64,000 bases of DNA, taken from the NCBI GenBank assembly GCA_044340205.1, contig JBIIUB010000003.1:1-64000 (forward strand). Reading direction: 5' to 3'. The notes under the pieces are model-generated. The model did no database searches, was not told the DNA's origin, and saw only the letters and a program-made list of their open reading frames with translations. How positions within the stretch are numbered: the first letter of the stretch is position 1; each line of letters begins with the position of its first letter. A program made the translations under genes and the position numbers. Below are positions 54,340 through 61,182 of this stretch, piece by piece. The stretch is from UBA967 sp044340205. GTDB taxonomy: Bacteria > Verrucomicrobiota > Verrucomicrobiia > Chthoniobacterales > Terrimicrobiaceae.

Positions 54340-55677
54340 ATGCGCTTGTTTTTAAAAAAACCCAGTTTCTCTTCTCTTGCGCCACTTAGGCGGGTCATTC
54401 GATCGCTCCCCGTGGGTCTGCTCATCTTGGCCTTTGCCACCGTCTCCTGCACCACAGGATGCAAGAAGGAAAAGAAAGCTGGTAAAAAGCCGAAGACGCA
54501 GCCGATTTCTCAAACCACACCGACGCCAACACCGAGCCCTTCGCCTGCTCCCACCCCGCAACCCACTCCTGGAGCGGTTTATTTCCTCTCCAACCCGGAC
54601 GGACTCAATACCGTGGAAGCATTCAGCCGGAATTCCACGACGGGCTTCGTGACCTATTTGGGATCCTTCCCTTCGGGAGGAAACGGCAGCGCCGCCATTC
54701 AAGGTTCCCAATCCCACGCAGTCCTCGCGAATGGGTCTTTCCTCTATGCTGTGAACTCGGGGAATGGCAGCTTCTCGACCTTCCGCTTGGATGCCGACGG
54801 GCGCCCTACGCTCTTTGCCACTACATCCTCAAATGGCACACGGCCTGTCAGCATCGCGATTCATGGGAATCTGCTTTTTGTCTTGAACCAAGGTATTCCT
54901 GCAGGAGACGGCGGCTCCGTAGACGGCGGCTTGGTGGGGTTTTCCATCGGAGCGGATGGCATCCCTGCTGCCATTCCTGGAGCTATCACGCCATTTGATT
55001 CCGAAGACATGCCCTCGGATGTCTTTTTCACAGGTAATGGTCTTCGCTTGGCGGTCATGCGGAGCGGAGCAAAATCGGTTTCGACATTTGCCGTCGACCC
55101 TTCCGGGGCGCTGTCCGATCAGCGAACAATAAATGTGGGAAGCCAACCCGTGGGCGGCGCGGCCACCTCCCGATTGCCATGGGCAGGATTTGCCGCTATT
55201 GTCTCTGTTGTAGAAGATTATGGCCCTGCGAGCGTGGTCTCATTTCAAGCGGAGAGCGCCTTGACGATCGTTTCCCAAGTAGGGGCGGATGTTGACACCG
55301 ACCCTTGCTGGGCCACCACCAGCGTGAATGGCCAGCGGCTCTGGACGTCGAATTTCCAACCTAAAACTCTAACGCTTTACAGAGTCGATTCCGATAGTTC
55401 GCTCGTCCGGGAAGGACTTTACGAACCGGCTCCAGGTATCGGCCCGGGTTCACTCGACTTGGATGTGAGTGCGGACGGACGGTTTCTTTATCGCCTCCGC
55501 GCATTTAATTCCAATGGATCTCCGACTCCGCCGCACCCATTTCCGATCGTCGAGGTTTTTCAAATCAATCCTTCCAACGCCAACGGCGGGCTGTCTTTGA
55601 TACAATCTGTGGAGGTGCCAATCGTTGCCCTGCAATACGCCTCTCCCACTGGCATGGCTGTGGCGGATCTGCAGTGA
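54340..55677 (+). CDS. Lipoprotein with beta-propeller (lactonase-like) domain
   Basis: A 445-aa protein starting MRLFLKKPSFSSLAPLRRVI. The hydrophobic segment ends at a Cys (LAFATVSC or TTGC), consistent with a lipoprotein signal. A Pro/Thr linker (~55-78; TTPTPTPSPSPAPTPQPTPG) leads to a seven-bladed-propeller-like domain (~80-440) of the 6-phosphogluconolactonase/YncE group (VYFLSNPDGLNTVEAFSRN, FLYAVNSGNGSFSTFRLDAD). It is probably a surface protein of unknown ligand rather than a pentose-pathway enzyme. Confidence 0.75.
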   Translation: MRLFLKKPSFSSLAPLRRVIRSLPVGLLILAFATVSCTTGCKKEKKAGKKPKTQPISQTTPTPTPSPSPAPTPQPTPGAVYFLSNPDGLNTVEAFSRNSTTGFVTYLGSFPSGGNGSAAIQGSQSHAVLANGSFLYAVNSGNGSFSTFRLDADGRPTLFATTSSNGTRPVSIAIHGNLLFVLNQGIPAGDGGSVDGGLVGFSIGADGIPAAIPGAITPFDSEDMPSDVFFTGNGLRLAVMRSGAKSVSTFAVDPSGALSDQRTINVGSQPVGGAATSRLPWAGFAAIVSVVEDYGPASVVSFQAESALTIVSQVGADVDTDPCWATTSVNGQRLWTSNFQPKTLTLYRVDSDSSLVREGLYEPAPGIGPGSLDLDVSADGRFLYRLRAFNSNGSPTPPHPFPIVEVFQINPSNANGGLSLIQSVEVPIVALQYASPTGMAVADLQ

Positions 55678-55699
55678 GTTTCGAGGCGCTTAATTTGCT

Positions 55700-56194
55700 A
55701 TGTCGATTCTTTACTCTCTGCTCCTGAACAGATCATTTCTGAGAACCCTCATTTTAGTAACATCAGGCCTCTGCCTTTATTTTGCCTATAGGGACTACCT
55801 TCAGTTCACCGCATGTTGGGAGTGCTTCTCGGCTGGAAAGCACAATGAGGATTTGGAACTTCGGCAGGACAGCATTGCCTCGATTCTGGTTGCGGTGGGA
55901 GTTCTGTTTGAATCCTTCGAGCTTCTCGCGAAAAGAGCCGGTGCGCGCCGTCCAGACCTGCCGCCACTTCTCATTCATGCAACGGCCGAAGCCTGCGCTG
56001 TGAAAGGAGCTTTCGTGGTAGTCGTGGGACTCATCATCGAAATGGTGAATCAAGTTTCAAAAACCCTCGACGGCAATCATGCGCTTATCCACATGGTCAA
56101 GTCCCTGATCAACCTCCCGCTGATTCTCCTCGCTTTGGTCCTCTTGCTGGCTGCATTCCGCGACCTTTTCCGCAGCCCGGTTTCGCATGAATGA
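55700..56194 (+). CDS. Four-helix membrane protein, unknown
   Basis: A 164-aa protein with predicted membrane helices at ~12-32, 58-76, 96-118 and 130-152. No family is recognised with confidence; size and topology recall small phosphate-starvation or PsiE-like proteins. The stop lies within the start of the sigma factor gene (8-bp overlap), so it is likely co-expressed with the sigma/anti-sigma pair. Confidence 0.65.
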   Translation: MSILYSLLLNRSFLRTLILVTSGLCLYFAYRDYLQFTACWECFSAGKHNEDLELRQDSIASILVAVGVLFESFELLAKRAGARRPDLPPLLIHATAEACAVKGAFVVVVGLIIEMVNQVSKTLDGNHALIHMVKSLINLPLILLALVLLLAAFRDLFRSPVSHE

Positions 56195-56759
56195 TCAGGC
56201 CGTTTCCCAACCTGAAGTCTGGGTGGATTTGCATGGCGATGTCCTTTTTCGCTTTGCCCTGACCCGCGTGCGTCGGCCTGAAGTCGCTGAGGATTTGGTT
56301 CAGGAAACGCTGCTGGCTGCTTTGAAAAGCTCCAGCAACTTCGATTCGGATTCCTCGGAACGAACTTGGCTCGTTGGCATCCTAAGGCACAAAATCGCCG
56401 ACCATTTTCGGAAATCCTCTCGCGAATCCGCCTTCACCGACCTCGATTTTTGTTCCGGAGAATTCGCAGAAAAATTCAATCGCGGGTTTTGGAATCATGA
56501 TCAGGGACCGAGCGAATGGGGAGCCAACCCCGAGTCTGCAATGGAATCCGGTGAGTTTTTTCAGACCCTCGACTCATGCCTTCACAAATTACCCGACCGC
56601 ATTGCCGCTGTGTTCGCGCTGCGAGAGATGGACGAAATTCCGAGTGTTGAAATTTGCCGTAATCTCGGAATCTCGGAAGGCAATCTCTGGACAATGCTCC
56701 ACCGCGCCCGCATGGCTCTACGCGAGTGTCTGGAGCGAAATTGGTTTTCGTCCCCATGA
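56187..56759 (+). CDS. ECF RNA polymerase sigma factor
   Basis: A 190-aa RpoE-like sigma factor. Region 2 is at ~20-85 (DVLFRFALTRVRRPEVAEDL, VQETLLAALKSS, RTWLVGILRHKIADHFRK) and region 4 at ~130-185 (CLHKLPDRIAAVFALREMDE, then EICRNLGISEGNLWTMLHRA). The long insert between the regions is typical of a subgroup with zinc-finger anti-sigma partners. The next gene encodes such a partner and overlaps by 4 bp. Confidence 0.92.
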   Translation: MNDQAVSQPEVWVDLHGDVLFRFALTRVRRPEVAEDLVQETLLAALKSSSNFDSDSSERTWLVGILRHKIADHFRKSSRESAFTDLDFCSGEFAEKFNRGFWNHDQGPSEWGANPESAMESGEFFQTLDSCLHKLPDRIAAVFALREMDEIPSVEICRNLGISEGNLWTMLHRARMALRECLERNWFSSP

Positions 56760-57052
56760 ATCCAGTCCGCAAAATCGCCACGCTCCTCAAGCTCGCCGTC
56801 ACGCCCCGTTGCTCCGACATCACCAGGATTCTTTCTCAGCAGCTCGACCGTCCTCTTCCTTGGCTCTTGCGCAAGCGGCTCGAGTGGCATCTTGCCGCTT
56901 GCGACTGGTGTCGCCGCTACGCGACACAAATCGGCCTCCTCGGTTGCCTCGCGCGTGGTTTTTCGGAGCAGCAGTGCAAGTCCGGCCACACTCGCCTTTC
57001 GCCTCAGGCCGCCGATCGCATCAAAAAAAATCTCCGCAACGCAAAAGATTGA
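56756..57052 (+). CDS. Zinc-finger anti-sigma factor-like protein
   Basis: A 98-aa protein starting MNPVRKIATLLKLAVTPRCS. It has the H-x3-C-x2-C zinc-finger pattern (WHLAACDWCRRY, ~45-56) of small anti-sigma factors and no membrane helix. It is coupled to the sigma gene by ATGA. Such proteins bind and silence their sigma factor until a redox or other signal releases it. Confidence 0.82.
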   Translation: MNPVRKIATLLKLAVTPRCSDITRILSQQLDRPLPWLLRKRLEWHLAACDWCRRYATQIGLLGCLARGFSEQQCKSGHTRLSPQAADRIKKNLRNAKD

Positions 57053-57108
57053 AAAAAAATTGAAAGGTTTCGCTCCCCTTGCGCGACAAACAGGGTGAAA
57101 GACAAAAT

Positions 57109-58143
57109 ATGAAAACCATCATTCTTCTCACATTCCTCGCAATCACCCTCTACGCGGGCTTCGTGCTCGCATCAGCACCCGTCAACAAATCCCGCCCGCT
57201 TCCCGAAGGCGGTAGTGTCACCGTGCGCTTGATGAAACCCGACGGCAACCCAGGAGAGCCATTGAGCCTTCCCCGGGTTGTGAAAAGTGATGCTGCTTGG
57301 AAAGCGATGCTTACGCCCGAGCAATATCGAGTGTCCCGCAATCATGGCACCGAGAGCCCGTTTTGTGGCGTGTTTCACGACAATCATAAAAATGGCGTCT
57401 ACTCCTGCATCGGCTGCGGACTGCCACTTTTCCGCTCTGCCGACAAATTCGACTCGGGCACCGGTTGGCCCAGCTTTTTCCAACCCTTCGCCACCGAAAA
57501 CATCGGCACCCGTCGCGATATCTCCGCTGGAATGATCCGCGAGGAAATCCATTGCGCCCGCTGCGAAAGTCATCTCGGCCATGTCTTCAACGACGGCCCC
57601 GCGCCCACCGGTCAGCGCCATTGCGTGAACTCCGCCTCGCTCGCCTTCGAGGAAACCGCCGTGCTTCCGAAATCCGAAACCATTTATTTCGGGGCCGGAT
57701 GCTTCTGGGGCGTCGAAGCCGCCTTCGGAAAAATCCCCGGCGTGCTCTCCACCAATGTCGGCTACGCTGGCGGACACACGAAAAACCCCACCTACCGCGA
57801 AGTCTGCTCCCACACCACCGGCCACGCAGAGGTGGTCCGCGTCGAATACGACCCCACAAAAGTAACGCTCGCCAAGCTCCTGGATGCATTTTGGAAAATC
57901 CACGACCCCACTACTCTTAATCGCCAAGGCCCCGACGTCGGAGACAACTACCGTTCCGCCGTCTACTTCACCCACCCCGAACAAGAGAGTAAAATCCGCA
58001 CCTCCTTAGCTGCGCAGCAGCAAAAACTCACCCGCCCCATCGTCACCGAAATCACCTTCGCTGGCCCCTACACCCCTGCCGAGGACTACCATCAGAAATA
58101 CGCTGAAAAACACGGCGGAGCCGCCTGCGGCTTGCCATTCTAA
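57109..58143 (+). CDS. msrBA: Secreted MsrB-MsrA fusion, methionine sulfoxide reductase
   Basis: A 344-aa fusion with a signal peptide (1-22). MsrB (~65-185) has CIGCGLPLF and CARCESHLGHVF (zinc CxxC pairs) and the catalytic Cys in RHCVNSASL. MsrA (~190-344) has GAGCFWGVEAAFGKIPGV with the catalytic Cys and YAGGHTKNPTYREVC. It repairs oxidised methionine in periplasmic proteins. It follows the sigma/anti-sigma pair by 56 bp, so it may belong to that regulon. Confidence 0.93.
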   Translation: MKTIILLTFLAITLYAGFVLASAPVNKSRPLPEGGSVTVRLMKPDGNPGEPLSLPRVVKSDAAWKAMLTPEQYRVSRNHGTESPFCGVFHDNHKNGVYSCIGCGLPLFRSADKFDSGTGWPSFFQPFATENIGTRRDISAGMIREEIHCARCESHLGHVFNDGPAPTGQRHCVNSASLAFEETAVLPKSETIYFGAGCFWGVEAAFGKIPGVLSTNVGYAGGHTKNPTYREVCSHTTGHAEVVRVEYDPTKVTLAKLLDAFWKIHDPTTLNRQGPDVGDNYRSAVYFTHPEQESKIRTSLAAQQQKLTRPIVTEITFAGPYTPAEDYHQKYAEKHGGAACGLPF

Positions 58144-58170
58144 AAACCTGCACAATGCGATTTGACATCG

Positions 58171-58470
58171 CGGTGGAGTTTGACCTTCGCCGCGAGGTCT
58201 TGTAGCGATGAACCCTTTGAATCGAAATCCCGTGCAGGGTTCCTCAAAGTTCCATCCCCCGGGGGGCCATTGATTCGGATTCTTGAGGCGTCTCATAGCG
58301 GGGTGTCCATGGCTCGCTTGACGGTGCCATCGACTGCTTTGATGCGATTCGTTGGAGCGATCCTCTTTGAGGGATCGCTCAGCTCCTATTTCTTGTAGCC
58401 CCGCTGCGAATCATCGCGATGTCCTCTTTGCCAATTGAGCCAGCGGATGTCGCGGGTGAACCTTGAAGCA
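58171..58470 (-). pseudogene. Decayed partial copy of phage genes 59234-60147
   Basis: The 3' part matches the 75-aa phage gene (MRRLKNPNQWPPGGWN) but is frameshifted after about 27 codons, and the adjoining upstream part matches the C-terminus of the large phage protein, with a stop codon in the frame. Relative to the better copy (59337-59825) it lacks about 190 bp internally. The order and orientation are the same. It is a remnant, not a working gene. Confidence 0.75.
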
Positions 58471-58474
58471 ATGA

Positions 58475-58720
58475 ATCACTGAAGCAATCGCCAAGCATCT
58501 CGGCGAACATGACGCCGCACTCGAATACGACAGTGAAGACCGCAAATACCTGCGGCAACTCTTCGTGCAGCACGCATTCATCTTAAACGCCATCGAGTCG
58601 GAGCCGGAGTGTCAGGAGCTTGTCGAGAAAGTCATGGCTTCGTTTATGGCCGATCAGCGGGTCGAGTTGAAACCTGCCGCAGACGAGAGTCCCAAGATCA
58701 TAACCCCCGATAGATTCTAA
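58475..58720 (+). pseudogene. 5'-truncated phage gene fragment upstream of the terminase-like gene
   Basis: An open frame of 81 codons without a start codon, opening after a TGA at 58472: ITEAIAKHLGEHDAALEYDS then an acidic tail. The stop TAA overlaps the next start (TAATG), as in real phage operons, so it is probably the 3' part of a gene whose 5' end was lost beside the decayed copy. Confidence 0.55.
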
Positions 58721-59274
58721 TGTCCCGCAGGAAAAAAGACGCAATCACTGGAAAGCCTCGTCCCGACTGGATCGCCATCAAAGCGATGTATCTGGCAGGG
58801 ACTAAGTTTTGCGATCTTGCGAAGGAGTTCAAAGTCCCCGAAGGAACGATCAAATCCCGCGCTTATCGGTTCAAGTGGCTCGGCGGGGAGATGTCCCCTA
58901 GGGTCATCAAGAAGGTCCAAACCCAACTTGAAAAGACCGCTACTGAAAACATCGAGCAGCTATGGCGCGACAGGTCTCTACAAGTGAGAGAAGCTGAGTA
59001 TAAGGCGGCTCAACGCATACTCGATTACACCTCCGAGATGGAAGACAGGGAACTCCTTGCCAAGGTGGAGAAGATCAAGACCGCTGCCGACATGGGCCGT
59101 CGCTCCACTGGGCTCGAAGAGAAGCAGACCGCTTCAAACGCAATCAACATTGCCGTGTTGAGCGACATTGATTTTTTAGGCGCGGAGGCAAAGATATTCC
59201 GACGCGCCGACTCCGAAGCCATCGAGGTCAAAACTATCCCTCTGCCCAGCCATCGAACTCCTCGGGAGCCTTGA
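58720..59274 (+). CDS. Phage terminase small subunit-like protein
   Basis: A 184-aa protein with an N-terminal helix-turn-helix: DWIAIKAMYLAGTKFCDLAK, EFKVPEGTIKSRAYRFKWLG (~14-53), followed by a long helical region (~60-145). This is the layout of TerS proteins that recognise packaging sites. No large terminase is nearby, so the gene is an orphan remnant or a satellite-type TerS. Its 3' end overlaps the convergent 75-aa gene. Confidence 0.7.
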   Translation: MSRRKKDAITGKPRPDWIAIKAMYLAGTKFCDLAKEFKVPEGTIKSRAYRFKWLGGEMSPRVIKKVQTQLEKTATENIEQLWRDRSLQVREAEYKAAQRILDYTSEMEDRELLAKVEKIKTAADMGRRSTGLEEKQTASNAINIAVLSDIDFLGAEAKIFRRADSEAIEVKTIPLPSHRTPREP

Positions 59275-59461
59275 GGACGATCTGTTCCTGAATGTCCTCT
59301 TCGACTCGGTCTTCGCGTCCAAGGTAGTTGACCTCTCGGTGAAGTTTGACCTTCGCGGCGAGGTCTTGAAGCGATGAACCCCTGAAGCGAAAACCCGTGG
59401 AGGGCTCTTCGTAGTTCCATCCACCAGGGGGCCATTGATTCGGATTCTTGAGGCGTCTCAT
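59234..59461 (-). CDS. Small phage protein, 75 aa
   Basis: MRRLKNPNQWPPGGWNYEEP is followed by a basic/acidic tail. Its ATG overlaps the stop of the larger phage gene (ATGA), supporting translation, and the N-terminus is also conserved in the decayed copy at 58.2-58.3 kb. No function is recognised; it is probably a virion or packaging-associated protein. Confidence 0.6.
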   Translation of the reverse strand: MRRLKNPNQWPPGGWNYEEPSTGFRFRGSSLQDLAAKVKLHREVNYLGREDRVEEDIQEQIVLKAPEEFDGWAEG

Positions 59462-60147
59462 AGCGGGGTGTCCTTGGCTCGCTTGACGGCGGCGTCGGCT
59501 GCTTTGATGCGATCCTTCGGGGCGATCTTCTTAGCCGCATCGCTTGGCTCGTATTTCTTGTAGCGCCCACTGCGAATCATCGCGATGTCCTCCTTGCCGA
59601 TGCGATTGGCTTTGATAATTTCCTCGGCCTTCTTCGGAGAGATTTTGCCCAGCCCGATAGCTGCCAGCACATCGTCACGGAAATCAGCGGTGAGGCTGTA
59701 GGTCGCTTCGTTGGCACGTTCGTAGGCATCGGCGATGTCCTCCGGCGAGCGAGTGCCCTTCGAGTTAAACTCGCGAGTGAAGAGGGATGAGGCATCGCGG
59801 ATGTCGCGGCTAAACTTTGAAGCCTTGAAGCCAAGAGCCGCTTCGACATTGACCTCGGTGATGCGTTGCCCTGCTGCCAAGCCGAGGAGTTCGTTGGCGA
59901 GATTGTAGGCACGTCCGCTGTCGCTTACATCACCCGCTCCTGCCTTGATGATTCGCGCTCCGGTATCAAATGCCCCAGGGCTGAAAGCCTTCCAGAGCCG
60001 CTCGGTGGTCTTCGAGGCGATATTAAACCCTGTGTCCTGCGGGTTGTAGATTTGCCTGCCCGCCGAGTCTTGGTTGCGGAGGATGTCGGTGACTGCTCCC
60101 GAGACTATACCGACCCCCAGAAAAACTGGACCTCCGGAAAAGTGCAA
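59458..60147 (-). CDS. C-terminal fragment of a large phage protein (LPD38-like)
   Basis: A 229-aa frame with only a TTG start, beginning inside the 23-bp arm repeat near attR. SGAVTDILRNQDSAGRQIYN and TGFNIASKTTERLWKAFSPG (~16-55) and AYNLANELLGLAAGQRIT (~81-98) resemble the C-terminal domain of phage polyvalent proteins (LPD38 type). Since such proteins are usually far longer, this looks like the tail of a gene cut at the element end, so the protein may not be functional. Confidence 0.55.
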   Translation of the reverse strand: MHFSGGPVFLGVGIVSGAVTDILRNQDSAGRQIYNPQDTGFNIASKTTERLWKAFSPGAFDTGARIIKAGAGDVSDSGRAYNLANELLGLAAGQRITEVNVEAALGFKASKFSRDIRDASSLFTREFNSKGTRSPEDIADAYERANEATYSLTADFRDDVLAAIGLGKISPKKAEEIIKANRIGKEDIAMIRSGRYKKYEPSDAAKKIAPKDRIKAADAAVKRAKDTPL

Positions 60148-60158
60148 CGCAAGTGCAA
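60136..60158. repeat. Right 23-bp repeat, candidate integrase arm site
   Basis: Exact copy of 12637-12659, in the same orientation, with two AAGTGCAA motifs 11 bp apart. It lies about 50 bp inside attR. Confidence 0.6.
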
Positions 60159-60208
60159 CTCACGAAAAACACAGAAATTTTATTTTTCTCTGCAACTCCT
60201 TACCGCAG

Positions 60209-60286
<78 letters not shown>

Positions 60287-60431
60287 GTGGAATTTGGGAG
60301 GCTTTGGAATGGGTTCCGAAGCCGACCGTGCTTTGTCAAGCGAAGCACGGGTGTGCTTACGGACAAATCAGAGGCAGAACACTAAATTCGCACGCTGGCG
60401 GATGGCAAGTAGAAATAGCGCGGCGGGCCCG

Positions 60432-60821
60432 TCAATTTGCCGGCACAGAGTTGCGCTCCAGCCAGGTTGCGTAGGCTTCTTCCGAGGTTTCGCCGGCTGC
60501 AAGGGCGAGGGTTTCGAGGACGGCTTCTTCTTCGGGGGCTTCGAGAGACCATCCATTAACTCCAAGAAAGATGTAGGCCGACATAAAGCCGGTGCGTTTA
60601 TTTCCGTCCAAGAAAGGGTGGTTTTTGACGATCCCATGGGAATAGGAGGCCGCCATCTCAAACAAAGTCGGGCTGCCATAGGAGACGAGATGCTTGGGCC
60701 TGTTCAGCGCGGAATCGAGCAAGCCTTCGTCTCTGATGCCTGACAAACCTCCGAAGCGGTTGAGCAGTTCGGCATGCACCGCAAGGAGGATGTCCTTCGT
60801 GATCCAGTTAGGCTCGTTCAT
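60432..60821 (-). CDS. doc: Doc-like toxin (Fic fold)
   Basis: A 129-aa protein with the Fic/Doc motif HPFLDGNKRTG (~67-77) and the N-terminal Doc features GLSGIRDEGLLDSALNRP (~25-42). Doc toxins phosphorylate EF-Tu and stop translation. Its start overlaps the stop of the antitoxin gene upstream on the same strand (ATGA). It lies just outside the integrated element, next to tRNA-Lys. Confidence 0.9.
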   Translation of the reverse strand: MNEPNWITKDILLAVHAELLNRFGGLSGIRDEGLLDSALNRPKHLVSYGSPTLFEMAASYSHGIVKNHPFLDGNKRTGFMSAYIFLGVNGWSLEAPEEEAVLETLALAAGETSEEAYATWLERNSVPAN

Positions 60822-61048
60822 TTGGCGAGTTCACGAAGTGCGTTGCGATATCTCTGCATGCCCTTTTCGGCTACTTGCATGAATTGTTGAAAGCCCGGGC
60901 GCTCGGGAGTGACGCGGAGGGAGCTTTCGGGGGATTCCGTGAAATAGAGGATGGTTCCTTCTTCAGCGTTGAGCTGTTGGAGGGCTTCTTTAGGAAGAAC
61001 CACGCCGAGAGAGTTGCCGATTTTGCGAACTTTGGATTGAGCGATCAT
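60818..61048 (-). CDS. AbrB/MazE-type antitoxin of the Doc toxin
   Basis: A 76-aa protein with an N-terminal SpoVT/AbrB swapped-hairpin domain: KVRKIGNSLGVVLPKEALQQ (~6-25), then a helical tail that would bind the toxin. Doc usually pairs with Phd; an AbrB-type partner is a known alternative arrangement. The palindrome TAAC-ATTA-GTTA (61053-61064) just upstream is a candidate operator. Confidence 0.85.
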   Translation of the reverse strand: MIAQSKVRKIGNSLGVVLPKEALQQLNAEEGTILYFTESPESSLRVTPERPGFQQFMQVAEKGMQRYRNALRELAK

Positions 61049-61182
61049 GGAATAACATTAGTTACCACATGGCGATTGTCAATTGGGGCAGTCTGGGCTC
61101 GCTTCGCGGCGCGGAAATCCTTTTGGGAAGGATTGCCAATGGCTCGTGCTGGTTTTATAAGTCCTACCCCGATCTTCATCTC

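Noticed and set aside
58379..58573. Small reverse-strand open frame across the decayed phage segment
   Set aside because: It crosses the boundary between the broken copy and the plus-strand phage fragment and shows no homology-like pattern.
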